Source of the DNA: Alligator mississippiensis
Lineage: Eukaryota > Chordata > Crocodylia > Alligatoridae
Direction of reading: 5' to 3'
Assembly: GCF_030867095.1 (NCBI RefSeq)
Contig: NC_081831.1
Span: forward strand, 41,601,319-41,665,318
DNA length: 64,000 nt
Shown here: positions 11,628 through 23,829 of the stretch, one piece after another
Layout: the number at the start of each line of letters is the position of its first letter
How positions within the stretch are numbered: the first letter of the stretch is position 1
Translations under genes and position numbers: made by a program
The notes under the pieces: generated by a model
Seen by the model: only the letters and a program-made list of their open reading frames with translations
What the model was told of the DNA's origin: nothing
Database searches by the model: none

Positions 11628-11758
11628 AGGGTGTGAAATTTGTCCCAGTTGTGTAAATAGTGTGTCCACAGGGGGGCAGGGGCTTTGTTGGCTCTGGTGA
11701 AAAAGCAAAACACAGAAGGGGAAAAGTCAGGCACCATTTGTGAGAAAAGTCCCAGGTG
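11628..11758. promoter_or_regulatory. RIPPLY1: T-box, RBPJ-like and E-box motifs upstream of RIPPLY1
   Basis: Within 250 bp upstream of the predicted start site are AGGGTGTGAAA (11628-11638, close to the T-box half site AGGTGTGAAA), GTGAGAA (11740-11746, an RBPJ/CSL-like core) and CAGGTG (11753-11758, E-box). Ripply genes are known targets of Tbx6, Notch and Mesp inputs in presomitic mesoderm. Motif presence is seen; function is inferred. Confidence 0.4.
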
Positions 11759-11759
11759 G

Positions 11760-12936
11760 GCTGGGGATGGGGACAATTAATGAGGGTGATTAGGAGCTCT
11801 TTGTACCAGCAGGCACAGGGGAGGGTGATGGATTCCGGAGTCTGAGGGGAGGGGGGGAGCGGCATGCAGGAGAATTGGTGAAAATCATTCTGTGCTAAGG
11901 GGTATCCAGGGAATGGCACTGGGAGAAAAGGAGAGGGCAAGAGAGAAGGGATGGAAATGAGAGCAGAGGAGGGAGAAAGAGAGAAGGGAGGAAGAGGGGA
12001 GAGAAAGCAGAGGAGAGAGATGGAGATTAATTGGGTGCACCAAGGCCATGGAACTTGCTCAGACAATAGCCACATTCTCCCCCTGGGCTGGATCCTCCTA
12101 GGGAAGCAAGGTCCAGCCCTTGGTGCAGAGACTTGCTGTGTGCCAAGGCTGTGCCAGTCCCCATGCAGCTCCCTGGGCGGTATGGTACCAGGGCAGCAGT
12201 TTGACAGCACAGAGAGGACAGCTGGATCCACAGCACAGCCAGGTTGGGGGGCATCCCACTGCATGGGAAGCGGAGCTGGTGGGATCTGGGTGCACAATTG
12301 GAAGGGAAGGAAAGACATGGGAACTCCAAGACAGGAAAGGATACTGCACTGCCCTTTCCTCCACTGGGGCATCAGTGGTTGCCAGGGAAACAGTCTCCTG
12401 TGGCAGGCAGAAACCAGCCCATTTCCCTGGGATTGTACATGAGAGGGACCTGTAATTCAGCACAGGAGACTGAAGGACAGAGCTACCATTATAGCCAGAG
12501 CTGCGGAAATCCAGACCACACTTTGGCTTCAGTATCTCTGTCAAGCTGCCTCAGCTTCAGATTCCCCCAACACCCTTCAGCCTAAAGCAATGGCTCTCAT
12601 TCTTTTAAGGCTCAAGGTACCTCTCAGAAAACACCAGCTCTGAGCTTTCACTCATTTCTTGACTACAGAAAAATAATAGAGACATTCTTCTGGTGCAAAG
12701 AACTCAACAAAGCCCGCAACAGGTCAGAATGGTTTTGACACACTGGATTCCTGTTTGAAATCACTGGGTTTTTCTTGCACACCTAACACTGCTAGTATTG
12801 CACAGCAACCTTAAAGGGTCTCATGGCACCCTGATTGAGAATCACAGGTCAAAGGCTTGCCCTAGCCCTACAGGCCATCAGACTTGCATGCTTAGGGCAC
12901 ACCAGTATACACAGCATGTGAGGAAGGGATGCAGCC
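11760..12936. other. RIPPLY1 upstream intergenic DNA
   Basis: No gene recognised. The plus strand is purine-rich (GGGAGAAAG-type) around 11920-12030. That strand asymmetry produces long Pro/Ser-rich open frames on the minus strand, which have no domain. Confidence 0.6.
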
Positions 12937-13036
12937 AGCATCATAGTGAGCTGGGGACCTACTTACAGCTGGACCAACTACTAGTCAGCATCACAGTGAG
13001 CTGGGGACCTACTTACAGCTGGACCAACTACCAGTA
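12937..13036 (+). repeat. 50-bp unit duplicated in tandem
   Basis: Two adjacent copies (12937-12986 and 12987-13036) of a unit containing GTGAGCTGGGGACCTACTTA differ at only a few positions, so the duplication is recent. Confidence 0.9.
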
Positions 13037-13039
13037 GCC

Positions 13040-13115
13040 TCTAGCACCAGTCCCAAACAGGGCTCAAACTCACATCGCTGAAGCAGAGAGCCATAACTGC
13101 TCTCTTTAGCACTCC
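13040..13115 (-). repeat. Possible tRNA-derived SINE fragment
   Basis: The minus strand reads GAGAGCAGTTATGGCTCTC and then GAGTTTGAGCCCTG about 25 nt later. These resemble tRNA box A/D-arm and box B. No tail was identified. Confidence 0.3.
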
Positions 13116-13757
13116 CCTGCTGCTAGCTCCACCTCCCAGGCCTGCAACCCCACAGAATGGTTTTTGTGGGGTGGTAGGACTATGCCGAGTGCTCCACTGC
13201 AGGTGTGGGATCTCTCCTCCTTGGCAGAGTCCTCCCTCTGCACTCCCAGCCCAGCAGAGTATAAGGGGGATCCCTGAGTCCTCCCACCCCCAAGATGAAC
13301 CACAGTTACTGGCTGACACTGAGCCTCCATTGGGGTTTCCTTAGGAGCTGGAACACACACCCTCAGATCAGGGCCACTTGTAACAAATTGGTCTATTGAA
13401 CTGTTCCTCAATCAGAGCCCACTCCTGTGCTCCACAGCCCCCTCCAGAGATGCTCCACACATGCTTCTCAGCTGGCCTGAATCTCACTCCATCTCAGGCC
13501 TTTTTATTCACATCTGGGCCAAGCTCTCAGAGGAAAACTGTTATTGTTGGCCCTTGCTCTGTAGTCAGGCCTGCATGTCTTCCCAACCTTTCTTTCCCTG
13601 CCTTTCATCACCCTGCTTTGGCCTGGATTATGGATTGCTCTGGTATCTGCCATGATGGACAGAACTTGATCATTAAAATACCAAAGGTCATTAATGAAGC
13701 TGTAATAGGATTTGTTGAGAGGCCTTTGATTAACACGTATTCCCAGGGAGTGACGGG

Positions 13758-15703
13758 TTTCACAGTTTCATAGTTGGTAGGGTTGGAAGGGACCTGAGCA
13801 GATCATCAAGTCCGACCCCCTGCCATGGCAGGAAAAAGTACTGGGGTCAAACAACCCCAGCAAGGTGTTCATCTAATCTCCTCTTAAAGACCCCCAGGGT
13901 AGGAGCCAGCACCACTTCTCTTGGAAGTTGGTTCCAGATCCTAGCGCCCTGACTGTGAAGTAGCGCCTCCTGATGTCTAGTCTGAATCTACCTTCTGCCA
14001 GCTTGTGACCATTATTTCTAGTCACTCCTGGTAGTGCTTGGGGAAACAGGGACCACCACCACCACCCCCCCAATGCCGGCTGGTCCCCTCTGACTAGTTT
14101 GTAAATGGCCACTAGATCCCCCTCAGCCTTCTCTTGTGGAGGCTGAACAAGTTCAGGTCCCCTAGCTTCTCCTCATAGGGCCTGCCCTGCTGACTCCTGA
14201 TCATGCAGGTGGCCCTCCACTGGCCCCTCTCCATGTTGTCCACATCCCTCCTGAAGTGCGGCGCCCAGAACTGGAGGCAGTACTCCAACTGCAGCCTGAC
14301 TTGTGTTGCATAGAGGGGGAGGATCACCTCCTTGGACCTGCTCAAGATGCAGCTGTGGATGCGTGACAAGGTATAGTTGGCCTTCCTGACCATGTCCCCA
14401 CATCGGCGGCCCATGTTCATTTTGGCATCAATAATGACTCCAAGATCCTTTTCTGCCTCTGCACTGACGAGAAGGGAGTTCCCCAGCCTGTAGGTATGCT
14501 GCTGGTTCTTCCTCCCCAGGTGCAGTACCCTGCAATTGTCAGTGTTGAAACCCATCCTGTTCTCATCCGCCCACCCCTGTAACCTGTCTAGGTCCAATTG
14601 CAGCCTATTCCTCCCTTCTAGCATGCCCACTTCCTCCCACATCTTAGTGTTGTCAGCAAATTTGAACAGGGTGCTTTTTACCCCCTCGTCCAAGTTGTTG
14701 ATGAAGATGTTGAACAGCGCGGGCCCGAGGACCGAGCTCTAGGAGACCCCACATATCCCTCCGGGTCGAAAATGACCCATCCACCACCACTGTCTGGGTG
14801 CGGCCCTCCAGCCAGTTAGTGACCCATTTGACTGTGTAGGCGCTGACGCCACAGTTCCCAAGTTTTTAATGAGAATGGGGTAAGAGACAGTGTTGAAAGC
14901 CTTCCTAAAGTCCAGAAAGACTATGTCCACTGCTACCCCTGCATCTAAGGATTTTGTGACCTGGTCATAGAAGGCCACCAGGTTGGTCTGACAGGACCTG
15001 CCTCTAATGAACCCATGGTTGCCCCTAAGCATAATCTCCCCTGCTGGCCCCTCGTGGACATGCGCCAGGATAATTCTCTCAAAAAGCTTACCCAGGATTG
15101 AGGTAAGACTGACTGGCCTATAGTTTCCTGGGTCCTCCTTGCTCCCTTTTTTGAAAATGGGGACCACATTAGCCCTTTTCCAGTCATCTGGTACCACACC
15201 AGAGCAGCATGAGTGCTCGTAAAGCCGTGCCAGGGGTCCCGCAATTACCTCTGCTAATTCCCTCAGCACTCTGGGGCGGAGATCGTCAGGGCCTGCTGAT
15301 TTAAATGCATCCAGTCCCTCCAGAAGTTCCCTGACTAGATCCTCACTGACCCTGGGCCTGGGTGCGCCTCCCCCAGGGCCTGAGGGGGTCCCAGTGGACG
15401 GGCTGATCCGGTCCCTGCTCAGGAAAATGGAGGCAAAGAAATTGTTAAATAGGTTAGCTTTGTCGTCTGGTGCGACGACCAGATTTCCTAACATATCTTG
15501 CAGAGGCCCCACGTTACCCAATACCTTCTTTTTACCCCCTATGTATTTAAAAAAGGACTTCTTGTTGTCCTTGATCCGGGTAGCCAGTCCCAGTTCCGTC
15601 TCCGCCTTGGCCTTCCTGACCGCCCCCCTGCAGCACCGAGCAATCAAGGTATAGTCCTCCCTGGTGATGTCCCCTATCTTCCATTGGGTGTACGCCTCCC
15701 TTT
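13758..15703 (-). mobile_element. CR1 LINE, 5'-truncated
   Basis: The 3' end lies at the left (inverse of CCAACCCTACCAACTATGAAA) and the element runs to about 15703, starting inside the region between the endonuclease and reverse transcriptase. The reverse transcriptase is readable on the minus strand in two main blocks: 14739-15647 with PIFKKGSKEDPGNYRPVSLT and the motif-A region FLDFRKAFNTV, then 14112-14693 with FADNTKMWEEVG and the C-terminal CR1 domain. The catalytic Asp of motif A and the second Asp of the FADD box both read Asn, and a stop and frame breaks separate the blocks. It is a dead copy. Confidence 0.95.
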
Positions 15704-17059
15704 AGCTGGGTTAACCCAGCACTGTCACACCCAGCTACCCTCTTCTCTCAGCCTAGGCTGATCTCTGCTCCCCTTGGTCCTGCTGGAATGGAGCCATGAT
15801 AAGCCCTAGCACCTCCTTCTATGAGCCCCAGCATTTGGGCCAGGAGGAAGGAGCTGGAGGCAATTTCCTCTACGGAGTCAAAGCAAAACAGACTTTACCT
15901 AGGGACCTGCCTAAGCCATCTGAACTGCTGAGCATTGCGATCCCTGAGAATGTAGGGGCTGAGGACACATTCTGTCCTTCTGGACTGAGTCACAGTCAGA
16001 CTCACCCTAGGCAGCTCCTCACCCCTTTTGGGGATCCTGCTTTCTCACTCCCTCAGAGACATGGTGTGAAGAAATCCCCACCACTGTTCCCTCCCCTCTG
16101 ACTATAAGAGCTTTCTCCATGGTCAGTCTAGCTCACTCTCACTCCATACACTGCTCTGACTCTTGGGCTTTGGCATTGACTCTAGTCCTGGCAAAGTGAC
16201 CATAGGATTGGCAACATAAAGCTGGCACATTTGCAGAAAGGACCTATCAACCTAGGGACAATCCAACTGTGAAAAACACAGCTGTGTGCCTGTAGCAAAC
16301 ATTTCTGAGCAAAGTGGTGTCTGGCTGATGCCTTAAGCTGTCTGCTTAGTTCCCAAGTGTACACAAGTTTCTGTTAGTACAAAGCAAGGACTTCAAGTCA
16401 ACTCAGAGACTCATCACAATGGCCTGCTAACATCTAATTGTTAATACCTACTGCTCCATGTTTTGGAAAAATCTGTTCCACAGGTTTATGAGTCATATCA
16501 TTGAAAGCTCACACCCACCACAACACGTGCATCTCTCTGAGTGCTTCCAATTTAAAAAAGACAGTCTGTGGAGAGTTTGACCCCAAGAAGAACCAGAGGC
16601 TCCATGAAGTCCTCCATCAAATTCCCTCTGCCTGTTGACTTTGTATGGAAAGTGTTCAAATACTCAGGGGATGGGCAGCAAGATAAACTCCTAAAAGGGA
16701 CTGGTATTCTCAGTCTTATATTACAGATGAGGAGACTGAGTCATGAAGAAGGTAAGTGCCTTGCTCACAGTTGCTCTGCACCTCAGTAACAGTGCTCTGG
16801 GGGAGATGGGAGTGGATTGGGCATGGCGTTTTCCAACAAATGGTTTCATGCCAATTTAAACAAGCAAGGGATTGCTGGTCCAAAGCATGAGAGCATGTGA
16901 AATCTCACACATCCAGAAAAGCCAATAGCCTAGCTTTCAAGCCATTCAGCTGGATCATAGAAGATCTCAGCTCAAGTTCCTGCTCAACCTGATTCATACC
17001 AGGCACACACCAGTTTTCTAACAGTCAGGAGAGGGCCTCAGTCACCAGGCTACTGCTGG
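15704..17059. other. Intergenic, one weak SINE trace
   Basis: No coding exon recognised. About 16695-16790 contains TACAGATGAGGAGACTGAG followed by a CTTGCTCACAG block, the antisense core of a MIR-type SINE. Confidence 0.5.
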
Positions 17060-17530
17060 ACAAGGTGGAGGTCGTTCCACTTTCTATAAACAGTTAAAAT
17101 TCAATGAAGCAGGGGCTTGAACCTTGTTCTCCCACTACCCAGGAAAGTCCCTGATAAATAAGCTCCAGGCTCAGACTCGGTCTGACTTTCTTCTGGTGGA
17201 GTAGCTCCACTTTGCATGAATAATTATTGAATGCTAATGGGGCCAATGAGAGCGTGACCATGTGGGGCCAATTCTACAGCCTAGTGGGTCTGTCACTCAC
17301 CGACGATATGAGAGACCAAGGTCCAAGCCCCTTCTCAGTGGAGGATTTAATTATCTATGCAGAATGAGCCCCAAAGAGGAGAGCTGGAAAGTCCTGCCTG
17401 CCTGGAAGAATCCAATGGCCGAGCACTTCTTAGAAGGCAGGAGGACCAGGTTCAAAGCCCTGGCCTTAACCAGGCAAAACCGGGCTTTGAATCATGATCC
17501 CCTACATGCTAGACAAATTCCTGAACTACT
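17060..17530. repeat. Degenerate tRNA-derived SINE cluster
   Basis: Three stretches look like tRNA-derived SINE heads. On the plus strand near 17278-17335, a GCCTAGTGGGTCTGTCACTC arm is followed by GAGAGACCAAGGTCCAAGCCCC. On the minus strand near 17110-17160 there is GGGAGAACAAGGTTCAAGCC, and near 17460-17510 GATTCAAAGCCC. They are diverged and their boundaries are uncertain. Confidence 0.35.
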
Positions 17531-20500
17531 CCACTCTGGGCTGGGGGGAGGAGAAGGTCTTCTCTTGCTTTCAGGAAAAGCTACATCCCAGAGCAAGAGA
17601 GAAAAGAACTGGTATTCCCTAAGGCCAGGTCTCATTGCTACAACCAGGGGCACTCCATAAAGGGCAGCACTGAGGCAATGGAGCTGCCATAGTGAGGCCT
17701 AAGTGGGCACTGATCAATACAGCCAAGACAGGTACCCTAAGAGTGGCTCTGGATATATGCTTGGTACTCCTGTGAGGTAACTGCCTACCTTCTTTTTTGG
17801 GAATTGGTCTGCACAGAGCAGGAGAGAGTGTCCAGGATGTGCACTGTATCAGTACAGACAAAGAAACACTGTCCTTCAGTACTGGCCACAAACAGCCTGC
17901 CCATCTCTCTCTCTCTGGGCCTCATCATAATGGCACCAAGGAACCCATGTGTTCCCCAGAAGTACACAGGACAAGTAAGGAGATGAGCAGGTAAAGAAAA
18001 GTAATTCAGACAAAGTACTGAAGGACACCTTTCTTTCCCTCCCACATTGCCGCTGAGGGGGCCCACCCCAGAGGTCCATTTGCTATTCTCCTTAGCAAGT
18101 ATGAACCAGATCAGACATGCCCAGGGGCAGCTGCAAAGGGCAGGCAGGTCATCTCCCAAGAGGGACAAGGAAAGAAAAGAGCAAATGGTCCCAGCAAGGC
18201 CCTGACTATTGTGTCCAAATGTCCCAAATGTTCCATCTCTGAGAACAAGCTTATGAAGCCCCTCGGCAGAGCACAATTTGTCACTGGTGGGGCTCCCCTC
18301 TTCCCTCCACTGGTGGCCACATCCTGGCTGCTGAGTGCATGTAGGATGTGCAGGGCCTGTTGCGTCTTCCCATTTGTTTCTCATTTTGGCTTGGAGTCTT
18401 AGAATAACAAACCCTGCAGAGGGCAAGGAAAACTGCTGGGAGAGGAGCTGCCAGCCAAGGCAGATCCCCCTCAAACCACATATCCCTGAACATCAGGTAG
18501 GGAAAGGCCTTACAGCCTCTGGTAAGAAGTCAGAGGCGATCACAGAGGTGCAAGTTGCACGCAGGCAGGGGTGAGAGGCCAACAGGCAGACAGGGATACT
18601 ACTGGGTAGATTTTCTAAATCCACCTCCTTCTATTTAAAATGTGGAGTGCCAGTGTCTGTAAGGCATTGTGTGCACACCCTTCTGCAAGGCATCCCACTG
18701 TGAAGAATTACATTGTCTTATGGCCACAGCTCAGAGGGCCTGGGAGAATGAAAAACACAGACCCCGCAAAGAAGAGATGGATTACAAAAGTGTGGCCTGG
18801 GCCCTGAGCAGATAGCAAGCACTGAGGAGATGTGTGCTGGGTGTCACATGTGACACCTACAGCAGGGTATGCAAGGTGGGTGCAGTCCACAGAATGTTAT
18901 CCGCTCACCCTGGCCAGTGTGGTGATATCTGACTCTCATCTCTGCCTGGGTCTTGCACTCCCCTAAAGGCAAGAGATCCTTTACTGGTGGTTTTAATTAG
19001 AATAGCCACAGTTGCATCACCACATTCTCATGGCTGAGTGGCTTGACCCTTCAGAGATGTTGCCTGTGGCCATCAGTTAGGTGCATAGGTTCAAATGTTT
19101 CTGCTATAAAGACCCTAATGCCCTGGGGTGTTCAGTGTATAGAGCTGAAGCTCATTTCTGCTGTGCTTTAAAACAACAAGGACCTGGCCCAGCCAGAGAA
19201 ATGTATTAACAACCTGTCTGGATGCTGCATGTTTTGCAGGCTTCAGGCCAGCAGCTCCAACAGTTTGGCCCTGACTGGCAGAAGGACTAAGCACCTGTTG
19301 CTCCAGAGGAAGTCAATGAGTCATGTAGGTGCTCAGCACCACTGAGAGTTAGGTCCCTCATGCTAGCCCTAGACCAACAGCCCATGAGTTTGGGCTCTGC
19401 ACAGCCCCTGATACAGCAATAAAGCAGTAAAGTAAGCTCCCCCATCAGACACTCCCCCCTCAATAACTTCCATGTTCCTAGGCACCTAGCTCCCAAACTT
19501 GACACCTTCTAAGTAATCATGCAGCAAAGGCCCAATCCTATGAAGCGCAGATGGTCCTCTGTTGCTGTGGGTGGAAATGCAGGCCCAGGGGATTAAGTGA
19601 AAATACCTGGCATCTCTGGACTGGTTGAAGGTACTCATCCTTCATCCTCTCTCATGCCTCTCTGCAAACTTGTTGGGGCTCAAGCATCACAGGTGGGGCA
19701 TAAAGATCGTTATTTTAAAGATCATTGTTTAGGACTGACTGGCATGAGTTTGTTGCTCTAGTCTTAGATCCTCACTTTCATTCAACACCCCAACCAACTC
19801 ACACTTCTGGCTAGCTTTCACCACAACCTCATGATCCATCCCTGACCATCCTTCCTCCTGCTCCCACACCAAGCCTCACATTGGCTCATGTTATGTTTTA
19901 ATAATGCCAAAAGAAAGCAGCCATTAGAATTTACAAACCACATGTGGCCCAGACTTGCTAGATTGATCCTTAATCTCCATGATCAGCCCTTAACCTCCAA
20001 GTCCCCTGCCACACACTCCCTCAGTCTGTTTAGCAGTTGAAAATTGCCGTTTCTTTGGCTCAGGGAAATGGTCTTAGCTGATCTGTAAAGTGTGCATCTC
20101 AGGAAATAAGATCGACCTCCCAACATGAGACCAAGCTGGAGGTCTGTGCCACTAACCAAACTGTCCTGCCATTAAGTGCAAAGCCATTCCCAGCTCCCAG
20201 AGGGCACTAAGCTGGTCATTACCAGTATGGTCTCCATCACATGGACAATGTGTTTGTCTTGAGTAGGAAACTGGACATTTTGGCTTGTCCCTTTGCTCTA
20301 AAGCTTCTCTTCGCCATTTGACAAAGCAGAACACTGACAAGAAAATACAGACTCCCCTATGTCAGCCAGATAGTGTGTTCCCAGCTTTCACTGACCACAC
20401 AGCTGAGGTCTGAAGGTCTCTCTCATTTGCAGCCTGCCTAAACAGGACCCGTCACACTGTCTTTCCTCAGCATCACTTTCCCAGCAGCTGCTCAAAGGGC

Positions 20501-21677
20501 CCTGCATTTCTGGAGGCAGGATTGAGAGCTAGGGAAGGCCTGAAGGCATTGGCAGCGGAAGGCCAGGGCTTGGGGGGGCTTAGCACCCCCAAACTAATTT
20601 TGCAGCAGCCAGCAACAGCAGCAGCACCACGGCGCAGCTTGGCATGCAGCCAGGCCAGTACCCCACACATGCTCAGCTCCACACGGCTGAGGAAGAAGAA
20701 GCTAACCATGCAAGCGTCACACTGTGCAGAGCACAACGGGAGTTGTAGTTCTCATGCTGATGCATGCATTCACCCCCTCCGACCCAAATAATATTTTCTC
20801 CCTCCATCTGTGCCTGAAACCTGATGTTAGACATGTTTGACAACAGTCATGCTGACTGCTCTATCAATATGGCTATCTTGGATCACACGTCCCAGAATCC
20901 TGTATCAGCTCTCCCATCTCACAATCAGCTCCAGCCAAAATATGATCATGTGGGTGGACAAGAATCTGGAAAATACAGCCTGCAACTGGAGACTTCACAC
21001 CTCCGCACCACAAATGATCTCTCCCTTGCTCTTTACACAGATGCCACCTCAGCCTTTGGAAAGTGTTGGCACAATCTGCTCGGCTGTCACCTCCCCATCC
21101 CTCTGGAACCAGCACACTTATGAGCTTGTGATGGAGTGTCAGGGAAAGGTCACAACATCAACCCCTCCACCCATCCTCATCCCCCATCCCCACATACTTT
21201 CTGCATGCCTGATGGGTCTGGATTTCTCACACTAGATGCACCCCATGGGGTTGAATGCTTGCAAACTGACTGCAGAACTGTGACCAATCCATGCCGTATC
21301 TACCATCACAAAGACAACAGAGTGGTGACTTTGATCTGAGTAGCTTGATATCCTAAGCTAAGCAGAGCTGGATCTGGCCAATGCCTGGATGGCAGCTCTC
21401 CAAGGGAAAGTTATGTGCTTTAGGATGTGACACTAGATGTTGGGTATGGAGGGGGACAGAAATAGCAGAGGTAGAATGAAGCTTCTGTACTGACCTAAGA
21501 CAACTTGAAAGCCATCACCTCCATGCCTCGTCAACACCTTCAATTTCAAAATGCTCCATGGGATGATTATATGATGCTGCCTTCTCAATACATTGCTTGC
21601 AGGTGAAGAGACGATTTTGTGTTCTCCAGACAGATGTCTCACCTTCTCTCTGCCCCATTTGCATCATACCTCACAGA
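17531..21677. other. Intergenic, no gene recognised
   Basis: About 4.1 kb with no exon, RNA gene or clear repeat that I can name. Open frames of up to 229 codons (for example minus strand, 17785-18474) contain no family motif and no codon pattern like the real genes here. Confidence 0.55.
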
Positions 21678-23829
21678 GGTGGCCTATTTTTAAGAAGGGG
21701 AGGAAGGAGGACCCAAGTAATTATAGGCCTGTAAGACTCACCTCAGTGCTCGGGAAGCTCTTGGAGAGGATCATCAAGGAGCATATCTGTGGGGGGCCTG
21801 CAGGGGAGATCATGCTCAGGGGCAATCAGCATGGCTTCACCAAAGGCAGGTCCTGCCAGACCACCCTGATTGCCTTTTACTACCAAGTAACTAAATCCTT
21901 GGATGATGGTGTTGCTGGGGACATAGTCTTTCTAGACTTTAAGAAGGCCTTTGACACTGTCTCTCACCCCATCCTCATTAATAAATTAAGTGACTGTGGC
22001 ATTGATGCCTGCACAGTTGGATGGGTAAAAAATTGGCTGATGGGGCGCACCCAGAGAGTAGTGGTGGACGGGTTGTACTCAACCTGGCAAGATGTGAGCA
22101 GTGGGGTACCCCAGGGCTCAGTCCTAAGGCCCACACTGTGTAACATCTTCATCAGCGACTTGGACGAGGGGGTGGAAAGCACGCTGTCCGAGTTTACTGA
22201 TGACACTAAGATGTGAGGTGAGGTGGATACGCTTGAAGGGAGAGAGAGGCTGCAACTAGATTTAGGCAGACTACAAAAGTGGGCAGACGAGAATAGGATG
22301 GGGTTCAACGTAGACAAATGCAGGGTGCTGCACCTTGGGAGAAGGAATCCACAGCATACATGCAAGCTGGGGAGTTCCCTTCTTGAAAGCACAGAGGTGG
22401 AAAGGGATCTTGGAGTCATTATTGACTCCAAGATGAACATGAGCCGCCAATGCCAGACTGCAGCCAGCAAGGCCAGCCATACCTTGTCATGCATCCAAAG
22501 GTGCATCTCAAGCTGGTCCAGAGAGGTGATATTCCCCCTCTATGCGACTTTGGTCAGGCCGCAGTTGGAGTACTGCGTCCAGTACTGGGCACCGCACTTC
22601 AAGAGAGATGTGGCCAGCCTGGAGAGGGTACAGAGGAGGGCCACCCGCTTGGTGAGAGGGCAGCAGGACAGGCCCTACGAGGAGAGACTGAGGGACCTGA
22701 ACCTGTTCAGCCTCAGCAAGAGGAGGCTGAGGGGGGACCTGGTGGCTGCCTACTGTCACAACCAAATTAAGTAGTGCCCATGTCACAAACAAGTAATAAC
22801 CATTTAAAACAGTTTTTTCTGCACTAGGTTAACTAAGGGTTAACAATAATGATAGTAACCGCTTTTTTCTGCGCATGTCAAAAAAAAATTTATTGCTGCG
22901 CCACTAACAGAGATAAAAACTTTTGCCTTCTTTGCTTTATATAAATCATTATAATTGGTCAAAGAAAACAAGGAGTAACCCTGTAAAAATAACACCCTAG
23001 CAAAGACCGCTAGATAATTGGCGATTCTAATTAGATTTATGACGTGGCGAAAAACAATTGGCTATCATACAAACAAAACCCGCTTACATTTTTCGCAAAG
23101 TCGAAGACAACTCTGCCCACACCTTGGAGTAAATCTGACAAATTGATCAGTTGTCAGCGTCTTCCCGCCGCGACCTCCCTGGCGTACCCTTGCCCCGCAT
23201 GCCCGATAAGCCAACCGCCGGCCCGTATATATATATATATATCTACAGAACGACTGAATGACGATCTCTAAGCTGTAACTAACTAAGTATCTCTGACCTC
23301 CGTCCTACATAACCTTGACGTGGGTAAACAATCTTGCTTTACAACCGATAAGCGTCCGCCTAATTAATTCCACTCCACGTCACAAGTACCCGCCTAACGG
23401 CCTTCTACGGCCCCGAACCCTTATCTGCCCGGGTGGGAGTCAGGGAAAGCTGCTGGCTGGCTGCCCTGGGTCCCGACACCTACAAGCTCATCAAGGGGAA
23501 TCAACAGCAAATAGGCAGAGCTCTTTTCTCCCCAGCACCACCTGGGGTGACGAGGAACAATGGTCATAAGCTGATGGAGAATAGGTTTAAGTTGGAGATC
23601 AGAAGGCAATATTTTACAGTTAGGGTGGCCAAAATCTGGAACCAGCTTCCCAAGGAAGTGGTCCTCGTCCCTACCTTGGGCATATTCAAGAGGAGGTTGG
23701 ACGATCACCTGTCCGGGGTCTTGTGAACTCAGCATTCATTCCTGCCTGTGGCAGGGGGTCAGGCTAGATGATCTGTTCAGGTCCCTCCTGACCCTAGCAA
23801 CTATGAAACTATGAAACTATGAGTCTATA
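21678..23829 (+). mobile_element. CR1 LINE, 5'-truncated and split by a solo LTR
   Basis: The left part (21678-22753) reads [56 protein letters not shown] and GVPQGSVL, all reverse transcriptase motifs. The FADD box is changed to FTDD, and a stop follows at 22216. The C-terminal domain continues to 22753 and resumes after the insertion at 23484 with a short block ending near 23726. The 3' end is three copies of CTATGAAA-like units near 23805-23822. Without the LTR the CR1 reads on directly. Confidence 0.95.
22754..23478. mobile_element. Solo LTR of an endogenous retrovirus
   Basis: A 725-bp insertion starts TGTCACAACC and ends GGTCCCGACA, so it has TG...CA termini. It is flanked by an exact 5-bp duplication CCTAC (22749-22753 and 23479-23483). 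It contains an AT-rich (TA)n stretch at 23224-23241. No internal viral genes remain, as expected after recombination between two LTRs. Perfect target duplication and placement inside a CR1 copy show that it is younger than that CR1. The family is not identified; a 5-bp duplication fits ERV-L/spuma-like or Gypsy-type insertions but is not decisive. Transcriptional orientation is uncertain. Confidence 0.85.

Noticed and set aside
11626-12372. 248-codon open frame on the minus strand upstream of RIPPLY1
   Set aside because: Pro/Ser/Leu-rich because the plus strand is purine-rich; no family match, and the RIPPLY1 promoter lies at its edge.
12937-13036. CRISPR-like or satellite array
   Set aside because: Only two tandem 50-bp units in a vertebrate intergenic region; a simple local duplication explains it.
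17785-18474. 229-codon open frame on the minus strand
   Set aside because: No recognisable domain, no splice or promoter support, and shadow frames of similar length overlap it.
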